Of a DNA stretch of 25,850 bases, positions 14,526 through 21,624 are shown one piece after another. A program made the translations under genes and the position numbers. Origin of the DNA: CAYMLL01 sp964390645. Lineage in GTDB: Bacteria > Planctomycetota > UBA8108. The notes below the pieces were generated by a model that saw only the letters and a program-made list of their open reading frames with translations, was not told the DNA's origin and did not search any database. The stretch spans positions 1 to 25,850 of the forward strand of contig CAYMLL010000078.1 in the NCBI GenBank assembly GCA_964390645.1, read 5' to 3'. Within the stretch, counting starts at the first letter, position 1, and each line of letters begins with the position of its first letter.

Positions 14526-17003
14526 ATGAAAGTGCCCGACGACTTGCTGTTGACGGTTTTGAACGGGGAGCTGCGAGGTCAGACTTTCCCCGTGCGCCCC
14601 GTCGTGGTCGTCGGTAGCAACCGCGACTGCGATCTGCATCTGCGCGACGCCGCCGTATCGTGGAATCACACCCGGTTCTGGCGCGAGGATGGAGAGCTGC
14701 TCGTGGAGGATCTGGGCAGCGCGAACGGCACATTTCTCAACGACCGGTCGATCGAGCGGGCGAGCCTGCACGGCGGTGATCGGCTGCGCATCGGCAGCAC
14801 CGAGCTTTCCCTGCTGCCTCGAGGAGCGGACCTCGATGGTGTCGGGCGGGTTGTGGGGGCCTCGGCTGTCGCGGTTGTGGAGCCCCCGGCACGTCGTTCT
14901 CTGCTCGAGCGGGCGGAGGCCGCGGAGCGCGAGCTGCACGTGCTTCGGGCGCAAATCGCCGAGTCTCGCGATGAGCACGAGGCGCTCACCGAGGCGCGCG
15001 ACAAGGTCGTCAGGCTCGAGAAGAACAACCGGCGTTTGGTCGGTGAGCGCGGCGATCTCGAGCGCCGGAGCGAGGCCGTACGGGTCGAGCGGGAGGCCTT
15101 CGAGGCGCGCGTGCAGAGCGTGCAGGCCGAGCTCGAGGCGACGCGCGGCGATATGGCGACGTGGGATCGAGAGCGGCACGATCTCGTCGATGCGCACCTC
15201 GGCGAGGTCCGCGCTCTGGAGTCGAAGCTGCGCGCTGCGGATCTTCTCACACACGAGCACGAGACCCGACGGCAGGCCGTCGTCGCCGAGAATCACCGTC
15301 TGCGTGAGCGAATCGAGGAGCTGGTCGAGGGCCAGGAGGCTCAGGTCAGGAGCCTCGAGGAGTCCGACGGGCGCGAGCAGAGTCTCGCCGACCGTCTGCT
15401 CGAGCGCGAGCGAGATATCGCCGTTCGCGAGGGGGAGCTGGCCGCGGCGAACGCGACGGTGGAGCGCCTCGAGCAGGATCGTGCGACGCTGGAGGCGGCG
15501 ATCGCCGCGGAGCGGGACAGCATGCTGGAGACGACCGCCGGGCTGCGTCGTGAGTCCGGGAAGCTGATCGAGGCGCGTACTGGGGATGCGGCTCGCTTCC
15601 GCGAGGAGCAGCAGCAGCTCGTCGAGGACCATCGACAGCAGATTGCCGAGGCGGAGGGCCGGGGCCGTCGCTCGCTCGAGGGGAGTATCGAGGAGCTCGT
15701 GGTGCGTGCCGAGCATCTGGAGTCGGAGCTGGTCGCGCGCGATGCGCGCATCGATCGGCTCGGGCTGGAGCGTGGTGAGATCGACAGCCGTGTCGAGGAG
15801 CTCGGAGCCGCGGTGGTGACGAGAGACAGCGCGCTGGACTCGATGCGGACCGAGTTGCAGCAGAGCGTTGACGACAAGGAGGTCCTCGTCGCCAAGGTCG
15901 AGTCCCTCCGCGACGAACTCGAGACGAGCTGCGTCGAGCATCGTTCGCTGCGGGAGCGTGTCGAGGCCGAGGGGGTCGCGAAGGAGGCGCTTCGCGTCGA
16001 GCTCGAGCGACTGCGTGGCGAGCGCCAGGAGCTCCAGGGCGAGCTGGCCGGGGCGCGTGAGGAGATCGGTCGTCTTGATGCGGGCAAGACGGCGGCTGAT
16101 ACGGAGTGTGATCGAGCGCGTACGGACTGCAGAGCGGTCGCGGCGGAACGCGATGTGGCGCGCTCCGAGGTCGCGGCGCTGCATGTCGATCTGGCGACTT
16201 TGCGCGAGGATCTCGGACGTCTCGAGGAGCTGCGCAAGATGGCTGACTCGGCGACGGGGATCGCGCGCGAGGAGGTGTCCCGTCAGCATGAGCGGCAGCT
16301 GGGTCTGCAGCGTGATCTCGAGACCGCCCGGGGCGAGCTTGTCGCGGCGCACGAGGAACGTGAGGCGCTCGTGGAGGACATCGGCTCGCTCGAGAGGGCG
16401 CAGGCGCAGAACGGAACCGCCCTCGAGGCAGCTTGCGAGGATGTCCGCCGGCTCGAGGCTACCCTCGACGAGCGGCGGATGGGGCTCGAGGCTGCGGAGG
16501 TCCGACGGGCGGAGCTGGAGGCGCGTCTTCAGGCCGCCGGGGTCGAGGTCGAGAACGAGCGTCGGCGTCGAAGTGACAGCGATGAGGAGTGCCGACGGGC
16601 CGCGGCCGAGGCGGACCGGATGGGCGCCGGCGTCGCGGACCTGAGGATTCAGGTGGAGGCGCAACGCGGCGAGCGGGTCCGTCTCGACGCAGCTCTCTGC
16701 GAGGCCTCGGACGCTCGCGCGCAGATCGAGGCGGAGCTGGAGCGTCAGCAGGCCGAGCTGCGCGCGGCCGTCGAGCTAGCCGAGGTGAGCCGTCTGCAGG
16801 AGCGGCACGAGCTGGAGACTCTCGAGGACGCCCGGCAGCGAGATTCTACCGAGCTGGTGCTGCTGCGGGGCTACGTCGACGAGCTGCGAGCGCGGGTTCT
16901 CGAGAAGGATCAGCAGATCGAGGAGCTGAGGCTCCGCGGTCGCGACGGGGCGGATCGCTCGTCTGCGCTGGGCGACCCGACGTTCGAGGTGAGCCACGCC
17001 TGA
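14526..17003 (+). CDS. FHA-domain protein with very long coiled coil
   Basis: 825 residues from the ATG at 14526, chosen over the in-frame GTG at 14514 because GAGGAGG (14516-14522) sits just ahead. Residues about 8-97 are an FHA domain (phosphothreonine-binding): VVVVGSNRDCDLHLRD, SWNH (the S-x-x-H motif, S45/H48), EDLGSANGTFLN, GDRLRIGSTEL. The usual G-R pair is G-S here, so phosphopeptide binding needs testing. Residues about 125-800 are an almost unbroken Glu/Arg/Leu/Ala heptad coiled coil with no membrane segment. It is cytoplasmic and very elongated. It opens the cluster that encodes contractile-injection parts. FHA proteins regulate type VI secretion (TagH/Fha), so a regulatory or scaffolding role is inferred. 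Its repetitive codon use creates a long open frame on the opposite strand, which I do not believe is a gene. Confidence 0.85.
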   Translation: MKVPDDLLLTVLNGELRGQTFPVRPVVVVGSNRDCDLHLRDAAVSWNHTRFWREDGELLVEDLGSANGTFLNDRSIERASLHGGDRLRIGSTELSLLPRGADLDGVGRVVGASAVAVVEPPARRSLLERAEAAERELHVLRAQIAESRDEHEALTEARDKVVRLEKNNRRLVGERGDLERRSEAVRVEREAFEARVQSVQAELEATRGDMATWDRERHDLVDAHLGEVRALESKLRAADLLTHEHETRRQAVVAENHRLRERIEELVEGQEAQVRSLEESDGREQSLADRLLERERDIAVREGELAAANATVERLEQDRATLEAAIAAERDSMLETTAGLRRESGKLIEARTGDAARFREEQQQLVEDHRQQIAEAEGRGRRSLEGSIEELVVRAEHLESELVARDARIDRLGLERGEIDSRVEELGAAVVTRDSALDSMRTELQQSVDDKEVLVAKVESLRDELETSCVEHRSLRERVEAEGVAKEALRVELERLRGERQELQGELAGAREEIGRLDAGKTAADTECDRARTDCRAVAAERDVARSEVAALHVDLATLREDLGRLEELRKMADSATGIAREEVSRQHERQLGLQRDLETARGELVAAHEEREALVEDIGSLERAQAQNGTALEAACEDVRRLEATLDERRMGLEAAEVRRAELEARLQAAGVEVENERRRRSDSDEECRRAAAEADRMGAGVADLRIQVEAQRGERVRLDAALCEASDARAQIEAELERQQAELRAAVELAEVSRLQERHELETLEDARQRDSTELVLLRGYVDELRARVLEKDQQIEELRLRGRDGADRSSALGDPTFEVSHA

Positions 17004-17029
17004 GAAGTCCCGGGTCCGAGGACTGATAC

Positions 17030-17509
17030 ATGCTGCGTCCAACCGTCTCGAGAGCCTTCGCCGCGCCTGTGGGCCAGCGTCTGTCGAGGGTGGACCCGGG
17101 CGCCCCACGGACCCGCCAGGAGGCGGTTTCGCGGCTCTTCACGACACTCCACGAGGCTCTTGCCGAGCGTTCCCGGCAGCTCGAGCGCCGGCAGCCGGGT
17201 CACAGGCAGCCCGCGGCTTCCGTGTGGCTGCGGTTGAGCCGCGAGCGGACGCTACTGGAGGGGCTGGAGTTCGTCGTCGAGACGCCGACGACGTCCTTGC
17301 GCTTTGTCGATACGCTCGGCGGCTCGATCGATGTCCATCGCGTCGAGAATTCCGGGCTCGAGCCGGTCGAGATTCTCAGCGTGCAGCGCTCCCGCGACGG
17401 CTACGCCCCGATTCGCAAGCCGGTGGGCGTGCGCGCCGCGTTCGCGTTCACCACGATTCCCGCGCTGGTGGAGCGTTACTCCGGATCGTCCCTCCGTACC
17501 GATTGTTGA
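17030..17509 (+). CDS. Unrecognised 159-residue protein in the injection-system cluster
   Basis: I do not recognise this family. Codon use is strongly coding (G/C at most third positions), and CGAGGA lies 8 bases before the ATG at 17030. The N-terminal part is Arg-rich and helical (RQEAVSRLFTTLHEALAERSRQLERR). The C-terminal part looks like beta strands (ERTLLEGLEFVVETPTTSLR, GGSIDVHRVENSGLEPVEI, VRAAFAFTTIPALVERY). There is no signal peptide or membrane span. It starts 27 bases after the FHA gene, so the two are probably co-transcribed. Its stop codon lies within the -35 box of a second promoter. Confidence 0.7.
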   Translation: MLRPTVSRAFAAPVGQRLSRVDPGAPRTRQEAVSRLFTTLHEALAERSRQLERRQPGHRQPAASVWLRLSRERTLLEGLEFVVETPTTSLRFVDTLGGSIDVHRVENSGLEPVEILSVQRSRDGYAPIRKPVGVRAAFAFTTIPALVERYSGSSLRTDC

Positions 17510-17534
17510 CACTTTCTGGGCGCGCCTCTACCAT
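17506..17534 (+). promoter_or_regulatory. Candidate sigma70 promoter driving the structural genes
   Basis: Perfect TTGACA (17506-17511), a 17-base spacer and TACCAT (17529-17534). It lies between the 159-residue ORF and the cap gene (ATG 17571) and would give the structural operon its own promoter. Confidence 0.6.
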
Positions 17535-17570
17535 GCCTTCGATCTCACGTGGAAAGAAAGTGATGGATGG

Positions 17571-18326
17571 ATGCGGCCCAGGGTTCTTCACAACCTGAGC
17601 CGGCATCTGGCGATTGCGCTGGAAGAGGGCATCCGCGGTGGAGCGGATGAGAACCCGATTCCGGTCTACCTCTGTCATCCGCTCGATCTCGCTGCTGTGC
17701 CGTTGAGCCCCTCGGAGGGTCCCGTCTCGGGGGCCGGCGTGGGGCAGGGGCGCTCGAGCGGTCGGGCGGCCGGCGCGCTCTACCTGTGCCGCGTCGGGCC
17801 CGACACGCGCTATCGTCAGGCCGGGACCTTCACCGAGCCGTCGCTCGGACCCGCCCTTGCGGCGCACGTACGCCGCTTCGGGCTCTGGGTGCGGCTGCGT
17901 TTTGCTTTCATGGTGCTCGGCGGCAGTCACGAGGAGGAGCTCGGCGCCCTCTCCGGCGCGCTGCAGGCGTTGTCGGCGGCTCCCTTCGTCGAGGTGGACC
18001 GGCTGACCGAGGACGGCGGTGATCGTGGCGGAGTCTCGCGGGAGGTGGAAGCACTGCCGCTCGAGATCGTCGAGGACGCGTCGGTGTGGCGCGAGCTCGG
18101 CATGGAGGAACACCACCTCGCGGTGGTCTTCGACGTCCTGTTGCCGCTCGAGTCGCCGCGCGCAGAGTCGGTCGGCAAGGTCGTCGATCGGGACATCTCG
18201 ATCGAGACGACGGGAGAACGCGTGGTTTCCGAGGGCTCGGTGGATTCCCGTCCGGAGGACTTGGCGGATTCCCGCCCCGAGGGCTCGACGGCGGCGCCCC
18301 CCAGGTCGGAGGGTGAGAGTCGATGA
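17571..18326 (+). CDS. DUF4255/Pvc16-like cap (tail terminator) protein of a contractile injection system
   Basis: 251 residues. In eCIS particles Pvc16/Afp16-type proteins cap the tube and sheath and fix tail length. The match rests on LHNLSRHLAIALEEGI near the N-terminus, the ALYLCRVGPDTRYRQAG strand, and VRLRFAFMVLGGSHEEEL followed by GALQALSAAPFVE. These are the DUF4255 pattern, also found next to sheath and tube genes elsewhere. A second part (LEIVEDASVWRELGM, LAVVFDVLLPLES) fits the family's C-terminal strands. The last 35 residues are low complexity, with a 24-base imperfect repeat (DSRPED/DSRPEG). The ATG at 17571 was chosen because the upstream in-frame codons overlap a good promoter; GGAAAG lies upstream. 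Its stop overlaps the next ATG (ATGA). Confidence 0.75.
   Translation: MRPRVLHNLSRHLAIALEEGIRGGADENPIPVYLCHPLDLAAVPLSPSEGPVSGAGVGQGRSSGRAAGALYLCRVGPDTRYRQAGTFTEPSLGPALAAHVRRFGLWVRLRFAFMVLGGSHEEELGALSGALQALSAAPFVEVDRLTEDGGDRGGVSREVEALPLEIVEDASVWRELGMEEHHLAVVFDVLLPLESPRAESVGKVVDRDISIETTGERVVSEGSVDSRPEDLADSRPEGSTAAPPRSEGESR
18231..18287. repeat. 24-bp imperfect tandem repeat, about 2.4 copies
   Basis: Copies begin at 18231, 18255 and 18279 (partial), each starting GAGG(G/A)C. They encode the repeated VDSRPED / ADSRPEG segment at the C-terminus of the cap protein. Confidence 0.75.
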
Positions 18327-19210
18327 CCTCGACACGTGGCGAGCGCCTGGCGTGGGCCGGTCCGGGTGCGACCGTGCACCTGCGTCGTCCTGCGGGATCC
18401 GTGGACAGCGGCGGGGCCTCCCGGCCGGTCGGCGCCGAAGGACCCGGCTGGGACGGGACGCGGCTGGTGGAGGCGTCCAACGTCGTGTCGTGGATCGGCG
18501 AGGACGGCGGGCCGGGAGAGCGGGACGGCCTCTGCGCGTTTCTCGACGACGAGGATATCGGCAGCGTCGTGCTGCCACCCGTGCGTCCGGACGCGCTGGC
18601 GCCGGTGTTGCGTTTCGCGCTTGAGCACCCCGAGCTCTTCCTCTTCGTTCCGTCCGTCGAGCCGACAGCCGGGGTGGAGCCGGAGCTTTCGCGGCCGCTG
18701 CCGAACGTCGCCCGGCTGCGAGTTCCGGACGGTAGCCGGTACGGTGCGTCGGACCTCGCCCGCTACATCGCGTGCCGCGATTTCGTGCCGCGCTGGACAC
18801 GGTCGGTCGACGTGGGCCCGGGCTCCGTCGACACTGCCATGGTCGAGCCCGGAATCTGGTCGTCCGTCGAGGTGGACGTGCTCCCGATTCTCGCCTGGCG
18901 TCGGTGGCGCGGGCTCGAGCGTTCGCTCGATCGGGGCACGCGCTGGGTGATCTTCGAGTCGGCGATGCCCGCGATGGTGCGCTCGATCGACCGCGCTGTG
19001 CGTGGGTTTCTGCGCCAGCTGACACTCGATGGTTTGCTGCGAAGCTTCGTCGGGCGTGAGGTCGCCGTGACTTACGAGTCCGAGCGTGGCGTCGAGGAGG
19101 AGGGGCGTCTTGTCCTACGTGTGCGCGTCGAGCTCTTTGGAGAGTTCGGAGTCGTGCTGCCGAGGAGTATCGAGCGCTCGACGAGCCTCGTCCCCTCGGT
19201 GGGCCGGTGA
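18323..19210 (+). CDS. Shortened tail-sheath-like protein
   Basis: 295 residues, well below normal eCIS sheaths (about 350-500). The C-terminal half fits the conserved sheath core: DLARYIACRDFVPRW, WRRWRGLERSLDRGTRWVIFE and SIDRAVRGFLRQLTLDGLLR. The final strand GRLVLRVRVELFGEF takes the place where sheaths donate and accept strands. Earlier, GLCAFLDDEDIGSVVLPPV resembles the G-L-x-A-L-x-D-x-x-D-x-x-L-x-x-P stretch of sheaths. The usual N-terminal T-P-G-V-Y-V-E-E arm is absent; instead there is a Gly/Arg-rich start. It could be a minimal sheath, a degenerate second sheath, or a sheath-derived baseplate or cap part. It starts in an ATGA overlap with the cap gene and precedes tube 1 by 27 bases. 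Confidence 0.65.
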   Translation: MTSTRGERLAWAGPGATVHLRRPAGSVDSGGASRPVGAEGPGWDGTRLVEASNVVSWIGEDGGPGERDGLCAFLDDEDIGSVVLPPVRPDALAPVLRFALEHPELFLFVPSVEPTAGVEPELSRPLPNVARLRVPDGSRYGASDLARYIACRDFVPRWTRSVDVGPGSVDTAMVEPGIWSSVEVDVLPILAWRRWRGLERSLDRGTRWVIFESAMPAMVRSIDRAVRGFLRQLTLDGLLRSFVGREVAVTYESERGVEEEGRLVLRVRVELFGEFGVVLPRSIERSTSLVPSVGR

Positions 19211-19237
19211 GAGAGACGAACCGAGAAGGAGTGATCC

Positions 19238-19684
19238 ATGACCGAGTCCTTTCCTTTCTGTGGGAACTTCAACTTCCTCGTCGAGATCGAGGATCTCGAC
19301 GGCGGAGGCTCGAGCGTCGTCGGCGGCTTCTCGACGGTCAGCGGGATCTCGTCGGAGTCGGATGTGATCACCTATGCGACGGGCAACCAGTCGTCGACGG
19401 TGAAGATCCCCGGCCGCTCACGCTACGGGAACATCCGCCTCGAGCGCGGCGTCACGAGCTCGCGTGATCTGCACGACTGGCGACAGCACATCGAGCAGGG
19501 TCAGTCCGACGTTCGCAGCGGCTCGATCGTTCTGCTCGACGCGGCGATGGAGGAAAAGGCGCGGTGGAACTTCTACGGCGGCTGGCCTGCGCGTTACGAG
19601 GGCCCGTTGCTCGACGCGCAGGACAGCGCGATCAGCGTCGAGACTCTGGAGATCGCGGTGGAAAAGGTCGAGCGAGTCGTGTGA
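19238..19684 (+). CDS. Contractile injection system inner tube protein 1 (gp19/Pvc1-like)
   Basis: 148 residues, the standard length for T4 gp19-like tail-region tube proteins. Signatures: FCGNFNFLVEIEDLDGG, GGFSTVSGISSESDVITYATG, STVKIPGRSRYGNIRLERGVTSS and DLHDWRQHI. The end pattern is ARWNFYGGWPARYEGPLLDAQD with VETLEIAVEKVERV. Hexamers of this protein stack into the rigid tube driven through the target membrane. AAGGAG precedes the ATG at 19238. The stop overlaps the next start (GTGA). Confidence 0.93.
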   Translation: MTESFPFCGNFNFLVEIEDLDGGGSSVVGGFSTVSGISSESDVITYATGNQSSTVKIPGRSRYGNIRLERGVTSSRDLHDWRQHIEQGQSDVRSGSIVLLDAAMEEKARWNFYGGWPARYEGPLLDAQDSAISVETLEIAVEKVERVV

Positions 19685-20037
19685 GCTCGCGGTTCGAGAT
19701 GATGATAGAGATGAACGCCCCCCCTGTATGGGTGCGGGTGAGAGACGATGGGGCTCGGGCTCGATGGGCGGCGATGCGCCCGGCGCGCGCCGTCGACGAG
19801 CTGCGCTCGCTGTGGGACTTCCGTGTCTGGCTACGTCCCGACAGCTTCCCTGGCGTGCTGCTCTCCCGTGTCGTCGTCGGGTTCGCGTCGTCGACAGATG
19901 AGCGCGTCCCGTGTGGAGCTGATCTCGACGCGAGTCGAGTCGACGTCGGCCGAATCGAGCAGCTCGACGTCCGGGACCGCGACGCGCTCGAGCGTGCCTA
20001 CCGGCAGCTGAACCGCTACGAGGAGATGGTGACGTGA
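19681..20037 (+). CDS. Unrecognised 118-residue protein between two tube genes
   Basis: It starts at a GTG overlapping the tube 1 stop (GTGA) and ends overlapping the tube 2 GTG in the same way. ATG codons at 19699 or 19711 are possible later starts. The protein is acidic and basic throughout and soluble: APPVWVRVRDDGARARW, LWDFRVWLRPDSFPGVLLSRVVVGF, and a C-terminal helix DRDALERAYRQLNRYEEM. I do not recognise a family. Its position suggests a small structural or assembly factor; the GTGA coupling on both sides implies matched translation with the tubes. Coding confidence is good from codon pattern and overlaps. Confidence 0.65.
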   Translation: MSSRFEMMIEMNAPPVWVRVRDDGARARWAAMRPARAVDELRSLWDFRVWLRPDSFPGVLLSRVVVGFASSTDERVPCGADLDASRVDVGRIEQLDVRDRDALERAYRQLNRYEEMVT

Positions 20038-20444
20038 GCCGGCAGCTTCTTCGTGGTGACGCGTTCTGTCTCGAGATCGATGGCCTGTCGACCGCCGGCT
20101 TTGCGCGCTGCATCGGGCTCGAGGCCTCGCGGCATGTCGTCGCCTACCGTGAAGGCGGACGTGATGGGCCGCGACTCTTCGATGACGGGATCACTCCGGG
20201 CCGGTTGATGCTGGAGCGTGGTGTCAGTCGGGACCGCGCGCTCTGGGAGTGGTTCGAGAGTGGCGATCGGCGCGATGGCGCTGTCGTGCTGCTCGACGGA
20301 AGGGGCGAGGAGCGCGCACGCTGGCGGTTGCGGCGGGCCTTCCCGTCGCGCTGGAACGGGCCGGAGCTGGACGCGGAGATTGCGGAGATCGCGATCGAAG
20401 CCGTCGAGATCACTTACGAGGCGATGGAATGGCCACGCGGTTGA
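20034..20444 (+). CDS. Contractile injection system inner tube protein 2 (gp19-like)
   Basis: 136 residues and a second tube paralogue: FCLEIDGLSTAGFARCIGLEASRHVVAYREGG, PGRLMLERGVSRDRALWEWFESG, a DGAVVLLDGRGEERARWRLRRAFPSRW-type strand pair and an ending AIEAVEITYEAM. In eCIS, one paralogue builds the tube and others form the initiating rings on the baseplate (Pvc1/Pvc5 arrangement); which is which cannot be told here. It starts at a GTG overlapping the preceding stop (GTGA) and overlaps the next gene by 16 bases. Confidence 0.88.
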   Translation: MSRQLLRGDAFCLEIDGLSTAGFARCIGLEASRHVVAYREGGRDGPRLFDDGITPGRLMLERGVSRDRALWEWFESGDRRDGAVVLLDGRGEERARWRLRRAFPSRWNGPELDAEIAEIAIEAVEITYEAMEWPRG

Positions 20445-21184
20445 CCCCGACCTCCGATCCTCTTGCGGCGGCCGTGTCCGACCCGGCGTTCGGGGCGGTG
20501 TCGATGTCCGCGGCCCGATCCTCCACCCGTGACGCGGACGCTCGTGGTGGGCTCGTCGAGCTTGTGAGCGCGCGATACTTACCGATCGCCGGGCACGACG
20601 ACTTGCGGTGCGGCGAGCGTGCGACGATCTCGCCGTTGAGCGCGTTCGTCACCGAGGTCTGCGGCCGGTGGAGCTCGGGCGCCGGGTGGATCGAGACCCA
20701 TCTCCGCGCTCTGCGACCGCGTGTGGAGGGCGACGCGGAGGTCGAGGAAGGGGCCTCCGGCGAGCAGCTCGGTCACCGAGCTCGCGACAGGTCCGCGAGC
20801 TCGCGCCGACGTTCTCACGCTGCCGACTCGACGCGACGTCCGGTCGACGGCGGGGCCGGCGGCCGTGGGTGCGCTTCTTCGCCGGATCGAGGAGCACGCT
20901 CTCGCCACCGAGCACCCGTCCTCGACGATGCGACGGGGACCCACGGACGATCTGCCGGGTCACCAGTGGTGTGGGATCCTGTCGGCGCGGTCGGGGCGAA
21001 CGTCCGGGCCGAGGCCGGTACGGGCGATCTGACGGAAACGGCGCGATTCGCGGCCGCGGATCCGGAGCCGTTCGACGCTGTCGTCGCGCCCTGGGAGTGT
21101 CTGCCGGCGGCTGGTGTCCCCGACGGTCGACCGCGGCACGGACACCAGCGCTCGCCGGACGACTGGAGCGCGAGGGGCTTCTGA
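20429..21184 (+). CDS. Unrecognised 251-residue cluster protein, possibly with compensating frameshifts
   Basis: The frame is open from ATG 20429, inside the tube 2 gene, to TGA 21182-21184, which forms a TGATG junction with the adaptor gene. The N-terminal 110 residues (LVELVSARYLPIAG, ISPLSAFVTEVCGRWSSGAGW) and the C-terminal segment (GAVGANVRAEAG, ARFAAADPEPFDAVVAPW) look like real protein. Between about 20752 and 20960 this frame reads as Arg/Ser-rich low complexity, while the +1 frame gives a better protein (SSVTELATG, ADVLTLPTRR, PAAVGALLRRIEEHALATEH). Two compensating indels, real or technical, are a fair explanation. No family recognised. Confidence 0.55.
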   Translation: MATRLTPTSDPLAAAVSDPAFGAVSMSAARSSTRDADARGGLVELVSARYLPIAGHDDLRCGERATISPLSAFVTEVCGRWSSGAGWIETHLRALRPRVEGDAEVEEGASGEQLGHRARDRSASSRRRSHAADSTRRPVDGGAGGRGCASSPDRGARSRHRAPVLDDATGTHGRSAGSPVVWDPVGAVGANVRAEAGTGDLTETARFAAADPEPFDAVVAPWECLPAAGVPDGRPRHGHQRSPDDWSARGF

Positions 21185-21624
21185 TGAGCGACGAACACGG
21201 AGATCTCGTCAAGGCGTCGATGGTGCATCTCGATTCCCTCGATGATGTCACCGTCGACTGGAACCCGGAGCGTTACTCGCTCTCACGGAGTAGCCGGCTG
21301 GCGACGGTGGGCTCCGTCGCAGCGACGCTCGACCGCGTGCAGGCGGTCGCCGGAGGTGTCGAGCGCTTCGCAACCGAGCTCTTCCTCGACAATACTCGCG
21401 AAGCGTCGAGTGAGTCCGGTCGGCGGGACCTGCGTGCCCTCGTCGACAAGCTCGAGCGCTGGATGGACCCCGATCCGTCGACGGGATTGCCGCCGCGTGT
21501 GGCGTTTCTCTGGGGGACCTTCCGCTTCCGTGGTGTCATCGAGAGTCTCGATCAGGTCTGGGTGCGCTTCACGCGGGATGGCGCGCCGTCGCGCGGTCAT
21601 CTGCGGTTGACGATGCGGAGGTGA
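21184..21624 (+). CDS. CIS tube adaptor (Pvc7 N-terminal domain-like) protein
   Basis: 146 residues. It matches the N-terminal domain of Pvc7/Afp7-type proteins, which join the tube to the baseplate hub: DLVKASMVHLDSLDDVTVDWNPERYSLS (the F/W-N-P-x-x-Y-x-x-S motif), FATELFLDNT, LVDKLERWMDPDP, PPRVAFLWGTFRFRGVIESL and SRGHLRLTMRR. Many homologues continue into a LysM domain; this one stops, so it is an adaptor-only form. It starts at ATG 21184 in a TGATG junction, and its stop overlaps the possible GTG start of the hub gene. Confidence 0.85.
   Translation: MSDEHGDLVKASMVHLDSLDDVTVDWNPERYSLSRSSRLATVGSVAATLDRVQAVAGGVERFATELFLDNTREASSESGRRDLRALVDKLERWMDPDPSTGLPPRVAFLWGTFRFRGVIESLDQVWVRFTRDGAPSRGHLRLTMRR

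Noticed and set aside
14427..16664. A 745-codon open frame on the minus strand opposite the coiled-coil gene
   Set aside because: It is a by-product of the GC-rich, Glu/Arg/Leu-repetitive codons of the plus-strand gene. It has no ribosome-binding site or family motif, while the plus strand has a clear FHA domain and promoter.
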